A stretch of 15,830 nucleotides of DNA from Desulfobacca acetoxidans (GCA_022736495.1 DZCR01000073.1:1-15830); one strand, 5' to 3'. Shown: positions 6,039 to 15,579, counted from the first letter of the stretch. The notes: generated from the sequence alone by a model not told the origin. Translations and numbers: made by a program.

Positions 6039-7205
6039 TCAATCCCGGACCTCATTATATTCTGAAAAATTCGCTGCAAAGATATTCAGGAGTTTGTAAT
6101 TCAGGGTCAGGGTTTTCTTTGCCCCGGCCGGGATTTCGATGGTGAAGAGCAGGGTCTGATGGTCCTCCTGAACATAGGGCAGGGAAATATGGATGTTTTC
6201 CCACTGGCCGGGTAGGGTTTCGATGAGAGACAGGTTGACGGGGCCGTCCTTCAGGTTTTCCATGAGGAGTTCCACCTTGATGTCCTCGTCATAGACCTGG
6301 ACCTGACCGTCGGTGTTGCGCCGGACATTGGTTTTGGCGGATTCGGTCCTGCGCCGGGTCACCAGGATGTCCCGGCTGTCCCCGATATGAAGGCGGGTTT
6401 TATCGCCCACGGGGGTGAACCCGGTGGTGTCCTCCCCCAGGAAAACCGTGCCGCCCCGGCTGTCCTGCTGAAAGAGCCGGACTTTGCCGGGCCGGAGGTC
6501 AAAGGTCCCCAGGTTTGAAGATTTCAGGTTCACGAGTTCATAGCTCACGGGAAGGCCCGGGCCGGTTTGGGATTTTTCCGGTTCATGGGGCATGAGCCGG
6601 GCGTCCCAGGTATGGATTTTTTTGATGGGGACGCCGGGATTCCGGGGAACCAGGATTTTTTTAGTTTCAAGGTTCCGGATGGCCGTGGCAAAGGGTGAGC
6701 CAAGGCCGGTATGGGCCGTGACGGCTTCAAAGGCTTCCCCGGAAAAATTTCTCAACACCAGGTAGGTCTGAAGTTCAAGAAGGCTTTCCTTTGTATCGGC
6801 CAGGGCCTGGTAGGCCGTGATCCCGTCCATGCCCGAAAGGAGATAGCTGATCATGATCTCTTCCTGGAGATCTTCCGGGCTGGATATTTCCCATACCAGG
6901 GAAGCCCCGTCGGGCGGCTCGCTGACGCTCAGCAGGGTGATCCGGTCCGGGTGGGTCAGGGGGGCGAGGATGACGGAGGCAGGGTCGATCATGACATTCT
7001 GCCGGGAAAATTCAATATGGTTGATGCCCTTGTGAAGGGTCAGGGCCCTTTTTTCCTGGACCAGGGCCGCACCCCGGTCTTGCAGCCGGATGGCCGCATC
7101 CTGCCGGTCCGGCAGGGAGACAAGACTGGTCCCGGCATGGAGGCCCGGTGAAAGGAGAAAAACCAGGCTGAAGATCAAAAAGCGGGTGAATTTTAAGGCT
7201 GCCAT
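6039..7205 (-). CDS. Exported DUF4139-type protein, second copy
   Basis: This 388-residue protein has a signal peptide (hydrophobic run to about residue 22, cleavage near HAG). The rest is beta-rich and lacks membrane helices. It follows the DUF4139 pattern: an early LQDRGAALVQEKRALTLHKG segment on the strand-rich N-terminal part, and a C-terminal domain with KVRLFQQDSRGGTVFLGED, VYDEDIKVELLMEN and a final TLNYKL strand. It is paralogous to the gene just upstream: ALVQEKRALTLHKGINHIEF parallels LTLVRDKRVLNFVKGMNRLQF. Its ATG at 7205 lies inside the end of that gene (13-bp overlap) with GGAG upstream, so the two are translationally coupled. The family has no firmly assigned biochemical function; periplasmic or outer-surface location is inferred from the signal peptide. 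Confidence 0.8.
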   Translation of the reverse strand: MAALKFTRFLIFSLVFLLSPGLHAGTSLVSLPDRQDAAIRLQDRGAALVQEKRALTLHKGINHIEFSRQNVMIDPASVILAPLTHPDRITLLSVSEPPDGASLVWEISSPEDLQEEIMISYLLSGMDGITAYQALADTKESLLELQTYLVLRNFSGEAFEAVTAHTGLGSPFATAIRNLETKKILVPRNPGVPIKKIHTWDARLMPHEPEKSQTGPGLPVSYELVNLKSSNLGTFDLRPGKVRLFQQDSRGGTVFLGEDTTGFTPVGDKTRLHIGDSRDILVTRRRTESAKTNVRRNTDGQVQVYDEDIKVELLMENLKDGPVNLSLIETLPGQWENIHISLPYVQEDHQTLLFTIEIPAGAKKTLTLNYKLLNIFAANFSEYNEVRD

Positions 7206-8557
7206 TTTCGGTCTCCTCTGGGAAAGGTAGCGGTAAAGCGGAGGGTTTCGTTTGCATGGGGAGCAAGCGTCAGGGTGAATTTGATGGAATCCTGGTCCGT
7301 CTTTTCAAACCGGTCCGGAAGGCTGACGCGGCTGATTTTCACCTCCGGGGAGTCGAAATTCCGGACATATTCCAGGAGGGCCGGGCCGTTGGTGAAATTT
7401 GAAAGCCGGACCTCATAGTCCCGGACCTCGTCGAATCCGGTGATATTGCCCTTTTTGTCAAAGGCCAAAGCTTCTTTTTTATAGGCCGTAACCACGGGGA
7501 TCATCCTGACGGCCTGGGTATTGCCGAGGTTGAGGTCCGCCGGTTTCCCCACCGGGATATGCTGGATTGCGCCGGCGCCGACGTATTCCATTTCCCCTTT
7601 TTTGCCGGTGCTTTGGAAGACCTTTATTTCTCCGCCCGGCAGAGGGGTTTCTCCCAGGCGGTTTTCCTTTTTGTTGTCAAAGGTCAGAAACCGGACCACG
7701 GCCTTGCCGAACCGCTCTTCCTCATACCTGAACAGGTTCCGGACCCGGACCGGGCCGGCCTGGAGAGACGGGAGGCGCTTGGACCAGCCCTGGGGAAGGT
7801 TTTCCCTGCCCTCAAGGGTGTAGAGAAAATAGTCTGAAAGACCTTCTTTGATGATTTCCCTGGGTCGGGCCGGGGCTGCATCCATCATGACCATGGCTGC
7901 GGGCCGGGCCGTTTCCAGAACCTGTTTGGCCCTGGATAAAAGGACTTTTCTTTCGGGTTCCGGGTCCGGGGTTTCCGGCTTGCCGTAGGGCTGGGCCTGG
8001 GCCGCCAGGGAGGCGATTTCATCCAGGATATGGACCTTTCCCACCACCAGCCGGGTGACGGTATGGTCGTAGTCTTCCCCGGAATGGTTGGTCACCTTGA
8101 CATAGCCCTTTAAGTCCGAGGTGGTTCCGTCTTCGGACAGCACGGCCGCATAATGGGCCTGCCAGGAGATGCCGGAGGTAAAATAAGTGATTTCCACGGG
8201 CGCCCGGCAGGCCTGGGCCGCCTGGATGTGCCAGACGCCCACATCTTTTGTTTCCGGGGGATAGGTGATTTCCACCACGCTTATTTTACCGGCCTCCTGT
8301 TTAATATCAAGGGACAGGGAGGTGGGGTCGATCCGCGTACCGGCCCAGGAAAACTGCAACCGGTTCATCCCCTTGACAAAGTTCAGTACCCGTTTGTCCC
8401 GGACCAGGGTCAGGTCGGCTTCGTTATAAATGGTGGTTTCCACGGAGTCCCGGTCCGACAGGGTGGCCAAGTCGATTTTTGCGTTCACCTCGGACCGGGG
8501 CAAAACCAGGAGGATCATGAACATTAGGGCAGCAATTGTTTCTTTGAGGGCGGGCAT
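7193..8557 (-). CDS. Exported DUF4139-type protein, first copy
   Basis: This 454-residue protein has an N-terminal signal peptide (cleavage near EVNA, residue 26). The N-terminal half is beta-rich and contains VEITYFTSGISWQAHY, the typical strand leading into DUF4139. It is followed by an Ala/Pro/Glu-rich linker (about residues 190-230), and then the C-terminal beta domain with RNLFRYEEERFG, PGGEIKVFQSTGKKGEMEYV and DEVRDYEVRLSNF. It is longer than its downstream paralogue, mainly through the linker. AAAGGAA precedes the ATG at 8557. It heads a two-gene operon transcribed away from recC, with a candidate promoter in the shared 144-bp intergenic region. Function is unknown, and nothing suggests a link to DNA repair beyond adjacency. 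Confidence 0.83.
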   Translation of the reverse strand: MPALKETIAALMFMILLVLPRSEVNAKIDLATLSDRDSVETTIYNEADLTLVRDKRVLNFVKGMNRLQFSWAGTRIDPTSLSLDIKQEAGKISVVEITYPPETKDVGVWHIQAAQACRAPVEITYFTSGISWQAHYAAVLSEDGTTSDLKGYVKVTNHSGEDYDHTVTRLVVGKVHILDEIASLAAQAQPYGKPETPDPEPERKVLLSRAKQVLETARPAAMVMMDAAPARPREIIKEGLSDYFLYTLEGRENLPQGWSKRLPSLQAGPVRVRNLFRYEEERFGKAVVRFLTFDNKKENRLGETPLPGGEIKVFQSTGKKGEMEYVGAGAIQHIPVGKPADLNLGNTQAVRMIPVVTAYKKEALAFDKKGNITGFDEVRDYEVRLSNFTNGPALLEYVRNFDSPEVKISRVSLPDRFEKTDQDSIKFTLTLAPHANETLRFTATFPRGDRKWQP

Positions 8558-8593
8558 GGATATTCCTTTAAATCATGTGAGGGGTTTCAAGAT

Positions 8594-8621
8594 AAAATAT
8601 CATATCCCCCGGAAAAACCAA
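8594..8621 (-). promoter_or_regulatory. Candidate promoter of the DUF4139 operon
   Basis: On the minus strand TTGGTT (8616-8621) and TATTTT (8594-8599) are 16 bases apart, and a TGA directly before the second hexamer would act as an extended -10. It points at the ATG at 8557. This is a consensus match by eye only. Confidence 0.35.
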
Positions 8622-8637
8622 GGGGAAATTTTTGGGT

Positions 8638-8666
8638 TTGATTGCCGTTCCAAGGTCTGATATGGT
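8638..8666 (+). promoter_or_regulatory. Candidate promoter of recCB
   Basis: TTGATT (8638-8643), a 17-base spacer and TATGGT (8661-8666), preceded by TGA as an extended -10, point at recC 35 bases downstream. The hexamers and spacing equal those at 2013-2041. Confidence 0.4.
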
Positions 8667-8701
8667 GCTGAAAAACCTTTACATCACAGGGGATAAGATT
8701 T

Positions 8702-11700
8702 TTGTTCCAAATCATCAAGAGCAATAGAATGGAAATCCTCATGCAGGGGCTTTCCTCAATCCTGGCCGAGGCAGAGGGCCATCCATTGATGCCCCAATGG
8801 ATCACGGTCCAGTCCAGGGGCATGAAGCAGTGGATTTCCCTGGAACTGGCAAGACGCCTGGGAATCTGCGCCAATATGCGGTTTGTATTTCCCAGGCCCC
8901 TGGTGGATGAGATCCTGTCCCATTTCACGCCCTTTGAACACCGGGATGAATCCCTGGATGAGGATTTTTTTTTCTGGTCCGCCATGAAACTGATCCGGGA
9001 AAACAGGTCCATGAAGGAATTATCCGGCCTTGAAGCCTATATCCGGGAGGATGCCGAAGGCAAAAAGCTCCTCCAGGTGTCCCGGAAAATCGCCGTCCTC
9101 TTTGATGATTACCAGGTCTACCGGCCGGACATGCTTTCGGACTGGCGGACGGGGCGGAAAAACAGCATCCTGAAAGACCCTTCGGCCCGGTGGCAGGCCT
9201 TTATTTATCAAAGGATCATGGAACCGCGGCCGGGACAGGACCTTGCCGCCAGAGCCCATGAGTTTTTCCAGGGTTTTTCAAAAGAAAGATTCAACATGGA
9301 CGGTCTTCCGCCCCATATTTCTCTTTTCGGCATTTCCGTCCTGCCGGAACTCTTTGTGCAGGTGTTTGAAAAAATATCCACCGTCATGGACATCCATATG
9401 TTTTTGCTGACGCCTTCCAGCCGGTTTTTCTTTGACATCCGGTCCGGCCGGGAAATAGAGAAAAAGGCGGTAAAGGAAGGGGCGGACCCGGAATTTCTCT
9501 TTGACGAGCCGGTGAACCCGCTCCTGTCTTCCTTCGGCGCCTCGGGCATCCGGTTTCATGCCGGTCTTGAAAGTTTTCATTACCAGGAACCCTTTGGGGA
9601 TCTCTTCCTTGACCCGGTTGAGGAAGGAGTTTCCATGCTTTCCGTGCTTCAGTCTGATATCCTGAACCTGTGCCACCGGAAAGAGGGGGGAGAGACCCCG
9701 CCGGTGGCCGTTGATCCCTCTGACACCTCCATCTGTGTCCATGCCTGCCATTCGCCCATGCGGGAGACCCAGGTATTGAAGGACCTTCTCCTGGATGAAT
9801 TCGGGAAAAACCCGGATCTCGCCCCCCATGACATCATTGTCATGATGCCGGATATCGAGGCCTATGCCCCCTTTATCGAATCCGTGTTCTCCCTTGAAAC
9901 GCCCCTGCCTTTTTCCATCAGCGACCGCAGAAAAAGGTCGGAATCCGAGCCCCTGGCGGCCTTTTTAAAGATCCTGGCCCTTAAGGACTCCAGGCTTGAA
10001 AAAAGCCGGGTGATGGATCTTCTGCTGTCCGAATCCATTGCCCAAAAATTCAGGATCAGCGTTGATGATACAACAAAGATTGAACAGATGGTTGAAGATG
10101 CAAACATCCTCTGGGGAAGGGATGCAGAGCACAGAAAATCCCTGGGATTTGAGCCTGTTGCGGAAAATACCTGGCAGTTCGGCCTGAATCGGCTCTTCAT
10201 GGGCATGGCCATGCCCGAGGGCCATGACGGGCTGGTCCGGGGCATCCTGCCCTGCGAATCTTTTGAAGGGCAGGACCTTGAGGTGCTGGGGAAACTGGCG
10301 GCCTTTTGCCATGACCTTTTTTCAGGACTTTCCGGCCTTGAAGGGGAAAAACCCATGGCGGCCTGGATGGGGGCCCTGAGGCAATTGGCCCGTTCCCTGC
10401 TGGATGAAAACGCCAAAACTTCCGAAGATATTTTTTTTCTCATGGAAACCCTGGATGAGTTGGAGTCCGGGGCAAAAAAGGCCGGGTTTGATGCTGCCGT
10501 GTCCTTTGATGCGGTGCATTCCCTCCTGGCCCGGAAACTGGATCTCCATATCTCCCAGGGAAATTTCATGTCCGGGAACATTACCTTCTGCAATATCCTG
10601 CCCATGCGCAGCATTCCCTTTAAAATCGTGGCCCTCATGGGAATGGATGAAGCTGCCTTTCCCAAAAAGGTCTTTACCCCCGGCTTCAACCTCATGAAAA
10701 AATATCCAAGACCGGGGGATAAGAATGAAAGACAGGAAGATCTCTATCTTTTCCTGGAAACTCTTTTATCGGCAAGGCGGAAACTGATCATCACCTATGG
10801 AGGCATGAGCATCCGGGACAATTCCCCCATCCCCTGCGCCGGGGTGGTGAGCGAACTCATGGAGGTCATGGACCAGGGGTTTGTTTTTCCAAAAGGGTAT
10901 CAATACCGGTTTTTTCACCCCCTTCACCCCTTTGACCCCTCTTATTTTGACGGGTCGGGTCCGCTTTTTTCCTATTCAGGGGACAATGGCCGGCTGGCTG
11001 CGGCGCTGTTGGCGGAAAGGCGGGAAAAGAGGCCCTTCGTGGAGATGGCGGATAAGGGGAAACCGGATGAGCCGCTTTTGTCCGTTGCCCTTGAAGATAT
11101 TATTCGGTTTTTCAGGAATCCCATGGAGGGATTTGTAAAAAACGGGCTGAATATCACCCTGAAAAACCTTGATGAGGAAAAGGAGGATCGGGAAGCCTTT
11201 GCCCTGGCAGGGCTGGACCAGTATCTCCTGGGAAGCCTGATGCTCGAAAAAACGGCCCGCCTACCCGGGGAAGCCGGGCTTTACCCGGTCTTCAAGGCCA
11301 TGGGAAGCCTTCCGCCGGGCGAAAAGGGCAGGCTTGAATACGAAAGGCTGATGACCCTGGCAAAACCCTTGATCCGGGAAGCCGGAAAGATATCCGCCAT
11401 GAAACTCCTGCCGCCTGTTTCTGCAGAAACAGATGCGGGAGGAGTCATGGTTTCCGGCCGGATCACCGATGTCCGGGAATCAGGGTTGTACCTCATGGGG
11501 TTCGGGAGGGTCAACGGGGCCAGGTTTTTGTCCGCCTGGATCAGGCACCTGTTTTTAAATGCCGCCGGGCCGGGGGATTATCCGCGTCAAACCGTTATTC
11601 TGGGCCGGGACCCCAGGGGGAAAAAATCGGCCGCCCTTTATCGCTTTCCCGACCTGGGGGCCCATGCCCGGCTTTATTTAGGGGAACTGACCGGGATTTT

Positions 11701-12004
11701 TCAAAAAGGCGGAAAGACCCCTTTTTATTTTTCCTGCGAAACCTCATTTCAGCTTGCCGAGGCCTTGGCTGCGGACGGATTTGCCCTGACCGGGGAATCC
11801 CTGTTCAAAGCCATGGGCCGGGCAAGAAAAAGCTGGCAGGACCGGCACCAGGGTACAGGGGAAAAAGAAAATCGGTATGTGGGCCTTTGCTGTGAAGGCA
11901 ATGACCCCTTTGAAAGCCTGGAGACCCTCATGTCCTCAGGCTTTGCCCAAAATGCGGTCAGGGTTTTCAAGCCCTTGCTGGAAAGCCGGGAGGAACTGCC
12001 GTGA
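8702..12004 (+). CDS. recC: Exodeoxyribonuclease V subunit gamma (RecC)
   Basis: This 1100-residue protein is close in length to E. coli RecC (1122). RecC is the scanning and Chi-recognising subunit of the RecBCD helicase-nuclease that processes double-strand breaks for RecA. The start MFQIIKSNRMEIL aligns with the family start (YHSNRL in E. coli), followed by VQSRGMKQW and GICANMRF. The mid-protein segment ALMGMDEAAFPKK (near residue 647) and RQEDLYLFLETLLSARRKL are also strongly RecC-like. The TTG at 8702 is chosen over the ATG nine codons later because the family N-terminus begins here and AGGGG lies about 9 bases upstream. Its stop overlaps the recB start (GTGA). At the site of E. coli T40, one of the Chi-contact residues, this protein has R39, so its recognition sequence probably differs. 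Confidence 0.95.
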   Translation: MFQIIKSNRMEILMQGLSSILAEAEGHPLMPQWITVQSRGMKQWISLELARRLGICANMRFVFPRPLVDEILSHFTPFEHRDESLDEDFFFWSAMKLIRENRSMKELSGLEAYIREDAEGKKLLQVSRKIAVLFDDYQVYRPDMLSDWRTGRKNSILKDPSARWQAFIYQRIMEPRPGQDLAARAHEFFQGFSKERFNMDGLPPHISLFGISVLPELFVQVFEKISTVMDIHMFLLTPSSRFFFDIRSGREIEKKAVKEGADPEFLFDEPVNPLLSSFGASGIRFHAGLESFHYQEPFGDLFLDPVEEGVSMLSVLQSDILNLCHRKEGGETPPVAVDPSDTSICVHACHSPMRETQVLKDLLLDEFGKNPDLAPHDIIVMMPDIEAYAPFIESVFSLETPLPFSISDRRKRSESEPLAAFLKILALKDSRLEKSRVMDLLLSESIAQKFRISVDDTTKIEQMVEDANILWGRDAEHRKSLGFEPVAENTWQFGLNRLFMGMAMPEGHDGLVRGILPCESFEGQDLEVLGKLAAFCHDLFSGLSGLEGEKPMAAWMGALRQLARSLLDENAKTSEDIFFLMETLDELESGAKKAGFDAAVSFDAVHSLLARKLDLHISQGNFMSGNITFCNILPMRSIPFKIVALMGMDEAAFPKKVFTPGFNLMKKYPRPGDKNERQEDLYLFLETLLSARRKLIITYGGMSIRDNSPIPCAGVVSELMEVMDQGFVFPKGYQYRFFHPLHPFDPSYFDGSGPLFSYSGDNGRLAAALLAERREKRPFVEMADKGKPDEPLLSVALEDIIRFFRNPMEGFVKNGLNITLKNLDEEKEDREAFALAGLDQYLLGSLMLEKTARLPGEAGLYPVFKAMGSLPPGEKGRLEYERLMTLAKPLIREAGKISAMKLLPPVSAETDAGGVMVSGRITDVRESGLYLMGFGRVNGARFLSAWIRHLFLNAAGPGDYPRQTVILGRDPRGKKSAALYRFPDLGAHARLYLGELTGIFQKGGKTPFYFSCETSFQLAEALAADGFALTGESLFKAMGRARKSWQDRHQGTGEKENRYVGLCCEGNDPFESLETLMSSGFAQNAVRVFKPLLESREELP

Positions 12005-15000
12005 AAGCCCTTAACCCCTTTGACATGGATCTGAAAAAATCAACCCTCATCGAGGCCAGCGCCGGAACCGGGAAAACCCATACCATTACCACCCTTTTCT
12101 GCCGCCTGGTTGCGGACGGGTATCCCGTGGAATCCATCCTGGTGGTGACCTTTACCGAGGCCGCGGCCGCAGAACTGAAACTCAGGATCAGGTCAAGGCT
12201 TTTCCTGGCCCTGAAGGCCCTGTCCGAACCGCTTCCCGGCCGGGAGGCAGGCATGGCCGGGGATGAACTCTCAGCATTTTTGAGCCAAGCGTCTGATCCG
12301 GCCCTGATCAGAAGAAGATTCAAACTGGCCTTGACCTGTTTTGACCAGGCCGCGGTCATGACCATTCATTCCTTCTGTCTTCGGGTATTAAAGGAAAATG
12401 CCTTTGAAAGCCGGTCTCTTTTTGATATTGAACTCATGCCGGACCGGTCCGCGTTTTTGCGGCAGGTGGGCCATGATTTTTTCCTGGGCCGGGTGGCCCA
12501 TGCCGACCCCGTGTTTCTGAAATATCTGGAGCTTCAGAAGGCGGACCCAAAGCGGTTTGTCGATATGTTCAAGGCCGTGGTCTCAAGGCCGGGGATCACC
12601 CTCCGGCCCCTGCCGGAACCCGGTGAAATTGATTTTGACCTTTACCGGGCCACCCTTGAAAAAATCCGGGAGATCCTGGCCGGCCGGGAAAAGGAGGTCT
12701 GTGATCTTATCCTGAATCACACCGGCCTGGACAAACGCAGCTATACCAAACGAAATGTCCCGGCCTGGCTTTCCCAGGCCCGCCAAAAACTTGAGCAGGA
12801 GGGAGATCTCGCCCTGTTCGACATGACCGGGGACGGGGACGGTCTCTATAAATTCACCCGGACCCGGATGGCGGAGAAAACCAAACCCGGAGAAATTCCG
12901 CCGGAACACGGGTTTTTTGATCTCTGTGAAGACCTGCTTCATTTTCATCGGGACTTTGAAACAAGCCTCATCCGTCTTAAAATCGACTTCCTGGCCTTTT
13001 TCAGCGCCGAGCTGGACAGAATGAAGCAGTCCCAAGGCCTCTGTTTTTTTGATGATCTCATCAACGATTTGGCTCTGGCCCTGGAAGGCGAGGGGGCGGA
13101 AACCCTTCAGAGCGCCGTCCGGCAGACCTGGTCCGCCTGCCTCATCGATGAATTCCAGGATACGGACCCGGCCCAGTATGATATTTTTTCACGGCTTTTT
13201 TTAACTCCGGGCACCCCCTTTTTCATGATCGGAGATCCCAAGCAGGCCATCTACGGATTCAGGGGAGGGGATATCTTTGCTTATCTGAAAGCCTCGGCCC
13301 AAAGCGAGCAGAAATTTACCCTTGAAAAAAATTACCGGTCTTCGCCGCTGCTGGTCAAGGCCGTGAACAGGATTTTTACGGCAGTTGAAAACCCCTTCCT
13401 TTACCGGGACATTTCCTTTTTAGAGGTCGGGACCCCCGGGGCGGCCGGGGATCTTTTAACGGAAGAAGGCAGGGCCGTTCCCCCGCTTCAGTTCTGTTTC
13501 ATGGAAAGAGAAAACAGGGTCCCGGACAAGGACGGGTATATCAGCAAGGAGATTGCGGAAAAATTAGTGCCCGAGGCCGTGGCCCGGGACATCCTGTCCC
13601 TTCTCCAATCCGGGAAGCGCCTTCTGGACAGGAAAGATAAGGAATCGGCCCCCAGGGCCGTCAGCCCCGGCGATATGGCGGTCCTGGTCCGGACCAATGT
13701 CCAGGCGGAACAGGTGCAAAGGGCCTTGTCTTTAAAAGGAATACCGTCCTATCTTTCCAAAACCGGCTCTGTTTTCGATTCCCAAGAGGCCCTGGATCTC
13801 CATGACATCCTCTGGGCTGTGCACCGGCCCGAGAACACGGGCAGCCTCCTGGCCGCCCTCTGTACATCGGTCTTCGGCTTTTCATCACGGGATATTATGG
13901 CCCTGGATCAGGAGGAAAACCGGGTTTCGGAGTGGCGGGACCGGTTCATGTATTACCGGACCCTCTGGGAAACACGGGGCTTTGTATCCATGATCATGGC
14001 CTTGTTCCATTCCGAAGCGGCCTTTTTAAAAAAAGAGGCCGGTCCGGACGAAAGGGGGCTGACCAATTTTTATCACCTTTCGGAGCTGGTTTCCCAGGCC
14101 TGCCTGGAGCATCGGTTTTCACCCCATTATTTGCTGAAGTGGTACGGCCGGCAACTGTCCGGGGAGGTTCGGGACGAATCCGCCGATGAACTCAGGCTGG
14201 AAAGCGATAAAAAAGCCGTGGCCATTGTCACCCTTCACAAAAGCAAGGGTCTTGAATACCCGGTGGTCTATCTTCCCTTTCTCTGGGAAGGGGCGAGGCA
14301 GCCTTCCCGGGAAAATATCCTGTTCCATGATCCTGAAAAAAATCATGACCTGACCCTGGACCTGGGATCAGAAGACATGGAAAGGGCCCGGTCCTGCTTT
14401 GAAATAGAGGACAGGGCAGAGCAAAGGCGGCTCCTCTATGTGGCCCTGACCCGGGCATCGGCCCTTTGCAGGATCATCTGGGGGGGATTCAAATCCGTTG
14501 ATACCTCGGCTCTCGGCTCCCTTCTGCATCCCGGGGGGTGCGGCACGGACCCGGACATGATCAGGGATCTGGAGGGGCTTTCGGCTGATCCGGGGCAGGG
14601 CATCCTGCTGGAGATGTTCAGCCGTGAATCCGGGGGCCGGTACCTGGCTCCGGCCCCGGAAACCCATGGGCTGTCTGCAAGGCAGGTCCATGGAAGGATC
14701 ACACCGGCCTGGCGGATGTCCAGCTTTTCATCCCTGACCCATGCATCCCCCCGTGAAATGCCCGAAGACCGCGCCGTCATGGTTCCGGGGGAAGAATCAA
14801 GACCGGTGACCCTGGCCCTTTTTCCCAAGGGGGCCGGAACCGGGGATTTTTTTCATTCCATATTTGAAAGTCTTGATTTTGCAGGAGGGCCGGAAGCAAT
14901 CCCGGAACTGGTTCAAAAAAAGGCGGGGCGGGCCGGTCTTTCAAGCCCCGGACTTCTTGAGACGGCAACGCAAAGTATTCAAGAGGTGATTGCGACAAAA

Positions 15001-15528
15001 CTCATCCAAGGCCCGGACGGGTTCTGCCTCAAGGATATCAAAAATCAGGACCGGATCAATGAAATGGAATTTGTTTTCCCGGTCATGCCCTTTGGGACGG
15101 CATCCCTGAAAAAAGCCTTTGAAGCCTCGGCTCCCCCGGCAAAAGACTATGCAAAACATCTATCCCGGCTTTCGCCGGATGAATTCCAGGGATTCATGAA
15201 GGGCTTCATCGATCTTGTGATCCGGCACCAGGGGAAATGGTATATCCTGGATTACAAAACCAATTTTCTGGGGGATACCTATGGTCACTATTCAGCGCAG
15301 AGCATGACCGAGGCCATGGCGGAGCATCATTATTTCCTGCAATACTACCTCTACACGGCCGCCCTGCACAAATATCTTGAATCCCGGACGGCTTCCTATG
15401 CCTATGACACCCATTTCGGCGGGGTGCTCTATCTTTTCATCCGGGGCATGCACCCGGATTTCGGACCGGATTCCGGGGTGTTTTTCGACCGCCCGCCGAA
15501 AGCGGCCATCCTGTCTTTTTGCGGATAA
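12001..15528 (+). CDS. recB: Exodeoxyribonuclease V subunit beta (RecB helicase-nuclease)
   Basis: This 1175-residue protein is full length (E. coli RecB 1180). SF1A helicase motifs are all intact: Walker A EASAGTGKTHT (K25), Ia VTFTEAAAAEL, II LIDEFQD (D383/E384), III GDPKQAIYGFRGG (411-423), IV NYRSSP (444-449), V TLHKSKGLEYP (744-754) and VI RRLLYVALTRA (809-819). The C-terminal nuclease domain keeps H952, D1071, D1084 and K1086 (GFIDLVI and LDYKT) and the following QYYLYTAALHKYL, in the same spacing as the E. coli active site (H956, D1067, D1080, K1082). It is a 3'-5' motor and the only nuclease of the complex. The GTG start overlaps the recC stop by four bases, so the two are translationally coupled. 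recD does not follow directly; whether it lies elsewhere cannot be seen. Confidence 0.96.
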   Translation: MKALNPFDMDLKKSTLIEASAGTGKTHTITTLFCRLVADGYPVESILVVTFTEAAAAELKLRIRSRLFLALKALSEPLPGREAGMAGDELSAFLSQASDPALIRRRFKLALTCFDQAAVMTIHSFCLRVLKENAFESRSLFDIELMPDRSAFLRQVGHDFFLGRVAHADPVFLKYLELQKADPKRFVDMFKAVVSRPGITLRPLPEPGEIDFDLYRATLEKIREILAGREKEVCDLILNHTGLDKRSYTKRNVPAWLSQARQKLEQEGDLALFDMTGDGDGLYKFTRTRMAEKTKPGEIPPEHGFFDLCEDLLHFHRDFETSLIRLKIDFLAFFSAELDRMKQSQGLCFFDDLINDLALALEGEGAETLQSAVRQTWSACLIDEFQDTDPAQYDIFSRLFLTPGTPFFMIGDPKQAIYGFRGGDIFAYLKASAQSEQKFTLEKNYRSSPLLVKAVNRIFTAVENPFLYRDISFLEVGTPGAAGDLLTEEGRAVPPLQFCFMERENRVPDKDGYISKEIAEKLVPEAVARDILSLLQSGKRLLDRKDKESAPRAVSPGDMAVLVRTNVQAEQVQRALSLKGIPSYLSKTGSVFDSQEALDLHDILWAVHRPENTGSLLAALCTSVFGFSSRDIMALDQEENRVSEWRDRFMYYRTLWETRGFVSMIMALFHSEAAFLKKEAGPDERGLTNFYHLSELVSQACLEHRFSPHYLLKWYGRQLSGEVRDESADELRLESDKKAVAIVTLHKSKGLEYPVVYLPFLWEGARQPSRENILFHDPEKNHDLTLDLGSEDMERARSCFEIEDRAEQRRLLYVALTRASALCRIIWGGFKSVDTSALGSLLHPGGCGTDPDMIRDLEGLSADPGQGILLEMFSRESGGRYLAPAPETHGLSARQVHGRITPAWRMSSFSSLTHASPREMPEDRAVMVPGEESRPVTLALFPKGAGTGDFFHSIFESLDFAGGPEAIPELVQKKAGRAGLSSPGLLETATQSIQEVIATKLIQGPDGFCLKDIKNQDRINEMEFVFPVMPFGTASLKKAFEASAPPAKDYAKHLSRLSPDEFQGFMKGFIDLVIRHQGKWYILDYKTNFLGDTYGHYSAQSMTEAMAEHHYFLQYYLYTAALHKYLESRTASYAYDTHFGGVLYLFIRGMHPDFGPDSGVFFDRPPKAAILSFCG

Positions 15529-15545
15529 GGGATAATTGATACGCC

Positions 15546-15579
15546 TAAAACTGAATATTGAGTTTTGACTGAAGTTTTA
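15546..15579 (+). other. AT-rich inverted repeat after recB
   Basis: TAAAACT (15546-15552) can pair with AGTTTTA (15573-15579), or with the nearer AGTTTT (15561-15566) to give a 6-bp hairpin with an 8-base loop. No T run follows, so a terminator role is weak; an operator or promoter-linked element for the next gene is equally possible. Confidence 0.3.

Noticed and set aside
9862..10695. A 277-codon minus-strand open frame inside recC
   Set aside because: RecC motifs run unbroken on the opposite strand. The antisense frame is low-complexity in Ser and Arg, typical of GC-rich shadows.
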